A stretch of 9,473 nt of DNA from Candidatus Zixiibacteriota bacterium (lineage in GTDB: Bacteria; Zixibacteria; MSB-5A5; GN15; FEB-12): positions 1 to 9,473 of the forward strand of contig QNAF01000081.1 of NCBI GenBank assembly GCA_003641405.1. The letters run 5' to 3'. Under the pieces are notes generated by a model. It was not told the DNA's origin. It saw only the letters and a list, made by a program, of their open reading frames with translations, and did not search any database. Every line of letters starts with the position of its first letter. Within the stretch, counting starts at the first letter, position 1. Position numbers and translations under genes: made by a program. Positions 7,130 through 9,473 of the stretch are shown here, one piece after another.

Positions 7130-7683
7130 AGACCCAGCCTGTCGGAAATGGACATCATGCCGTCTCGCACCAGCAAGAGGAACTGCTCAAGCTCCAGCCC
7201 CAGATTGGAACAGGCAGCCATGTTTTCGCGCGTGGCACCGGCGGCAAATCGTTTTTCCTTGAAGCGCCGAATCATGAAATCCGCATCGAGAACGGCCAGT
7301 TTCTTCTGCGGATGCATGAGCGCACAGGCCACCAGAAAACCGGTAGTAGGATCAACAGTATAGAGCGCCCAGTCCAGCCGACTCTTGCACGGCACGTGCC
7401 CCGGATGAGCGTGTATGGCATACCAGAGATCGTCGGGAAGGTCATATTCGGCAAGCCACTCCTCGGTGACATACGAGTGCCGGGCGGCATTCTTGTTGGT
7501 TTCGTTGTAGTCGAGATCGTGGATCAGACCAATTAACCCCCAGTACTCGACATCTTCGCCGAAATACTCCGCTAACCGGCGCATCCCGGCTTCCACCGCC
7601 AGGATATGTTTCAGCAGATTGTTCTCACCGATTTTCTCGACCACCAAGTCGTAGGCGGTCTCACGCGTAAGTTTGAGATCCAT
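7126..7683 (-). CDS. HD-superfamily hydrolase (COG2316-like)
   Basis: This is a predicted metal-dependent phosphohydrolase of the HD superfamily with 185 residues, full length for the COG2316-type single-domain group. Metal ligands are in order: H26 in LLKHILAVE, H55 and D56 in GLIHDLDY, and D111 in YTVDP. H91, H93 and H96 in IHAHPGH are probable additional ligands or substrate contacts. RRFKEKRFAAG (138-148) and the C-terminal LGLELEQFL are also familiar from this group. HD enzymes commonly act on nucleotides or other phosphoesters, but no reaction is established for this subgroup to my knowledge. The ATG at 7683 has no obvious ribosome binding site and lies about four bases from the predicted transcription start, so the mRNA may be nearly leaderless. 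It is the first gene of the four-gene cluster. Confidence 0.88.
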   Translation of the reverse strand: MDLKLTRETAYDLVVEKIGENNLLKHILAVEAGMRRLAEYFGEDVEYWGLIGLIHDLDYNETNKNAARHSYVTEEWLAEYDLPDDLWYAIHAHPGHVPCKSRLDWALYTVDPTTGFLVACALMHPQKKLAVLDADFMIRRFKEKRFAAGATRENMAACSNLGLELEQFLLLVRDGMMSISDRLGL

Positions 7684-7687
7684 TCTG

Positions 7688-7721
7688 TTGACAATTAAGG
7701 AAGGAACGCAGGTGCTGTCAA
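7688..7721. repeat. inverted repeat flanking the HD-cluster promoter
   Basis: TTGACA at 7688-7693 on the plus strand is the reverse complement of TGTCAA at 7716-7721, with 22 bases between. One arm is the -35 box itself and the other overlaps the predicted transcription start. The spacing is about three helical turns between arm centres, which would suit a dimeric regulator or looping, but six-base arms can arise by chance. Confidence 0.3.
7694..7721 (-). promoter_or_regulatory. sigma70-like promoter of the HD-MFS-PHP-PHPT cluster
   Basis: On the minus strand a perfect -35 box TTGACA (7716-7721) is followed by a 16-base spacer and CTTAAT (7694-7699, four of six consensus bases). A 17-base spacing to TTAATT is also possible but the box is poorer. 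Transcription would start near 7687, only about four bases before the HD-gene ATG. The position just after the receptor gene suggests that the cluster has its own transcript. Confidence 0.4.
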
Positions 7722-7739
7722 GCCGCTAACCTGCCCGGC

Positions 7740-9473
7740 TCAGTCGAGGAAATCCCAGGTGAAGCCAAAGTAGTTGTACCGTCCGGGGAATCGAATATAG
7801 TCTCGGGCACTGTAAACCGAAGAGGTTGCGTTCTGAATAACCCAATGAAAGCGGAAATCACCCATACGAAACGAGAACTTGAGATTCAGCAAACCCACAT
7901 TCCCGAGGTTGGTTTGTCTGTATCCATGATACGGCCCGGTGTACACGAACTCACCATAAGCATAGAAATGAATCAGTTTCTGCGGCCAGTAAACATGCAT
8001 CTCCAAACCGGAGAAACACTGATACTCAGGGCTGAATGACTTGTCCTCGTAATGCTCGTATTCCAGAAAGTGATAACTACCACCACCGTTGAGATGCAGA
8101 ATGTCTCCCAGCCCGATCCTTGCACGACCGGTAACAGTACCAAAGTCGATATCGCCGTTGATAGGAGAGAAAATCGAAGTATCACCATGCAATTCACGAT
8201 ACCAGTCAATACCATCTTTGATCCTGCCGCCGGTCACAGAGACTCCCAGGCAGTTGTCGATTGTTCCCAGTTTGATCTCAGCAGACCCGATCAACTGACG
8301 TTCTGACACCAGATTGGCATATCCCCCGTCAGCATAGTCAACCTCACTAAAATTGTAAATTGATGCCGCCTGATAAGGAAGATGCAATTCGTGAAGAGAC
8401 GGTGCCCGTTCACTGTAACCGACTGCCAACATGAAGAACAATCTCTCGGATTCTCTGCTCATCATCGCTGAACTACTCGGAAGGAACTTGTAGCCGTCCA
8501 CATACCGCTGACGCAAATCAATTGCCGCTGTCCACGGCTTTGCCAACCAGGCTAAAGAAAAGCCGGACCCGCCGGATAGACGTGTGTGAACCTGGTGCCA
8601 GTTATTGTACTCGAAGTGATCACCGCTCACTTCTGCTTTAAGTGCCACCTGGCCCGCAATCCACTCGCGCGAAAGGAACAACTCGTTTTCAGTGGTCCGC
8701 AGCCACGCCTCATAGTCCCTGGAAATTGTAGAGCCCTGGTGCCAGTGCCGGTACCCGAATTCGTACTTGCGCTGATGGTCATCATCGTGAGCCACCCACG
8801 AAAGCTGAACATATCGGTCAATCCGGTTCCTGTTGATGTAATCTCCCCCAATATCCGGCCGGACCTGTACGGGTCCACCGCGGGCATACAGCCAGCCATT
8901 AGCACGGAATCCCATCGTTTGACCTGCGGGGAAATAGAGATCTGCGGTATAGTGATAAGCGTTGTCATAACGATTCCACGCCGGACCTTCGGCAACGCGA
9001 TAGCCGATAGACATATCGATCTCTCGACCGCCCGTGAATCGCTTGGAGTACTTCCCGCGCGCGTACGAATAACCAAAAGAACCCTTATCAACGACAAAGG
9101 CGCTCTGGGAAGGTGTTGAGTCTGGATTCCCGGGCTGTGTCAGCAATGTCGCTGTGGCGTGTCGACCACCAAGAACCATACCGACCGGTCCCGGTAGAAT
9201 GGCAACCTTGTGATCCAATGCTGTTGGGATGTCGTTAAGATCGCACAGGCCATCCGGCTCTATCGAATGCTCGAAAGGCGAAAGAGACCTGCCGCCTATC
9301 AGAAACCCCAGGCGATCACCTGAAAGACCGTACGGCTGGACCGTTTTGCGCATGGGTGTGACTTGTTGTTCGAGAATCAGGAAACCGGGGTCGAACTTGA
9401 AATAGTCGCCGGCGTCGTGATAAAACGACCGGTCAATAGCCGCTCGCTGGTTCCAACGGGGACTGACAAGGTA
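7740..9473 (-). CDS. TonB-dependent receptor-like outer-membrane protein (5' end cut by window edge)
   Basis: This is a predicted outer-membrane active-transport channel that takes up a ligand using TonB energy. The frame is open to the window edge, giving 577 residues. An internal ATG at 9353 is not the start, because 40 further in-frame codons precede it and they already look like plug domain. Counting from the edge, GLSGDRLGFLIGGRSL (49-64) corresponds to the plug segment usually read as a v-D-G-r motif. DLNDIP followed by VAILPGPVGMVLGGRHATATLLT (90-112) matches the plug's conserved IEVlrGP-alYG-a-ggvINi-T region. The remainder is a barrel with alternating aromatic strands, ending GRYNYFGFTWDFLD, a typical barrel closing strand. 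Signal peptide, TonB box and plug start lie outside the window. The ligand is unknown. The next gene downstream is 56 bases away. Confidence 0.82.
   Translation of the reverse strand, partial: YLVSPRWNQRAAIDRSFYHDAGDYFKFDPGFLILEQQVTPMRKTVQPYGLSGDRLGFLIGGRSLSPFEHSIEPDGLCDLNDIPTALDHKVAILPGPVGMVLGGRHATATLLTQPGNPDSTPSQSAFVVDKGSFGYSYARGKYSKRFTGGREIDMSIGYRVAEGPAWNRYDNAYHYTADLYFPAGQTMGFRANGWLYARGGPVQVRPDIGGDYINRNRIDRYVQLSWVAHDDDHQRKYEFGYRHWHQGSTISRDYEAWLRTTENELFLSREWIAGQVALKAEVSGDHFEYNNWHQVHTRLSGGSGFSLAWLAKPWTAAIDLRQRYVDGYKFLPSSSAMMSRESERLFFMLAVGYSERAPSLHELHLPYQAASIYNFSEVDYADGGYANLVSERQLIGSAEIKLGTIDNCLGVSVTGGRIKDGIDWYRELHGDTSIFSPINGDIDFGTVTGRARIGLGDILHLNGGGSYHFLEYEHYEDKSFSPEYQCFSGLEMHVYWPQKLIHFYAYGEFVYTGPYHGYRQTNLGNVGLLNLKFSFRMGDFRFHWVIQNATSSVYSARDYIRFPGRYNYFGFTWDFLD

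Noticed and set aside
7720..7739. Possible intrinsic terminator after the receptor gene (AGCCG/CGGCT stem)
   Set aside because: The stem is only five base pairs with a ten-base loop and no following T-run.
8586..9119. Plus-strand open frame of 177 codons, and a same-strand frame at 8627-9097
   Set aside because: Both are shadows of the receptor gene, which has a continuous plug and barrel sequence through this stretch.
9351..9353. ATG at 9353 as start of the receptor gene
   Set aside because: The frame stays open to the window edge, and the 40 codons upstream read as plug-domain sequence.

Overview
All nine genes lie on the minus strand, so transcription runs from high to low coordinates. 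The window suggests a Gram-negative, respiring bacterium: a TonB-dependent outer-membrane receptor requires an outer membrane, and the nuo genes encode an NADH-driven, proton-pumping complex I. GC content looks moderate. I cannot place the phylum. The separate nuoC and nuoD, the frequent GTG/TTG starts and the receptor type would fit an uncultivated FCB-type lineage, but that is only a guess.

Region 1 (about 9473-7740) is the C-terminal 577 residues of a TonB-dependent receptor-like outer-membrane protein. Its start lies outside the window.

Region 2 (7683-4336) is a tight four-gene cluster in transcription order: an HD-superfamily hydrolase (COG2316 type), an Atg22/UMF1-type MFS transporter, a PHP-fold metallohydrolase of the CehA/McbA kind, and a small protein that I recognise as similar to eukaryotic 14-kDa phosphohistidine phosphatase (PHPT1, Janus/Ocnus family). 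The first three genes overlap by 4 and 11 bases and the fourth follows after a short gap, so they are very probably co-transcribed and co-translated. A sigma70-like promoter with a perfect TTGACA -35 box sits just before the HD gene. Three predicted (phospho)hydrolases around one permease suggest uptake or export of a metabolite plus its hydrolysis. The substrate cannot be read from the sequence.

Region 3 (about 4301 to 1) is the start of a complex I operon: nuoA, nuoB, nuoC, nuoD, nuoE and nuoF, the last running off the window. A TTGACT-17-TAAAGT promoter precedes nuoA and supports a TTG start for nuoA at 4227 rather than the upstream GTG at 4260. The genes overlap or nearly abut, except for a 63-base nuoB-nuoC gap. 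Metal, FMN and quinone-site motifs are intact in every subunit.

Intergenic DNA is scarce: 15 bases at 4741-4755, 56 at 7684-7739, 63 at 3317-3379, and 75 at 4261-4335 (108 if nuoA starts at 4227). Two of these gaps (before nuoC and before nuoA) share an exact 13-base direct repeat, and both promoter regions carry short inverted repeats that could be operators. I saw no RNA genes, CRISPR arrays, insertion sequences or convincing intrinsic terminators.
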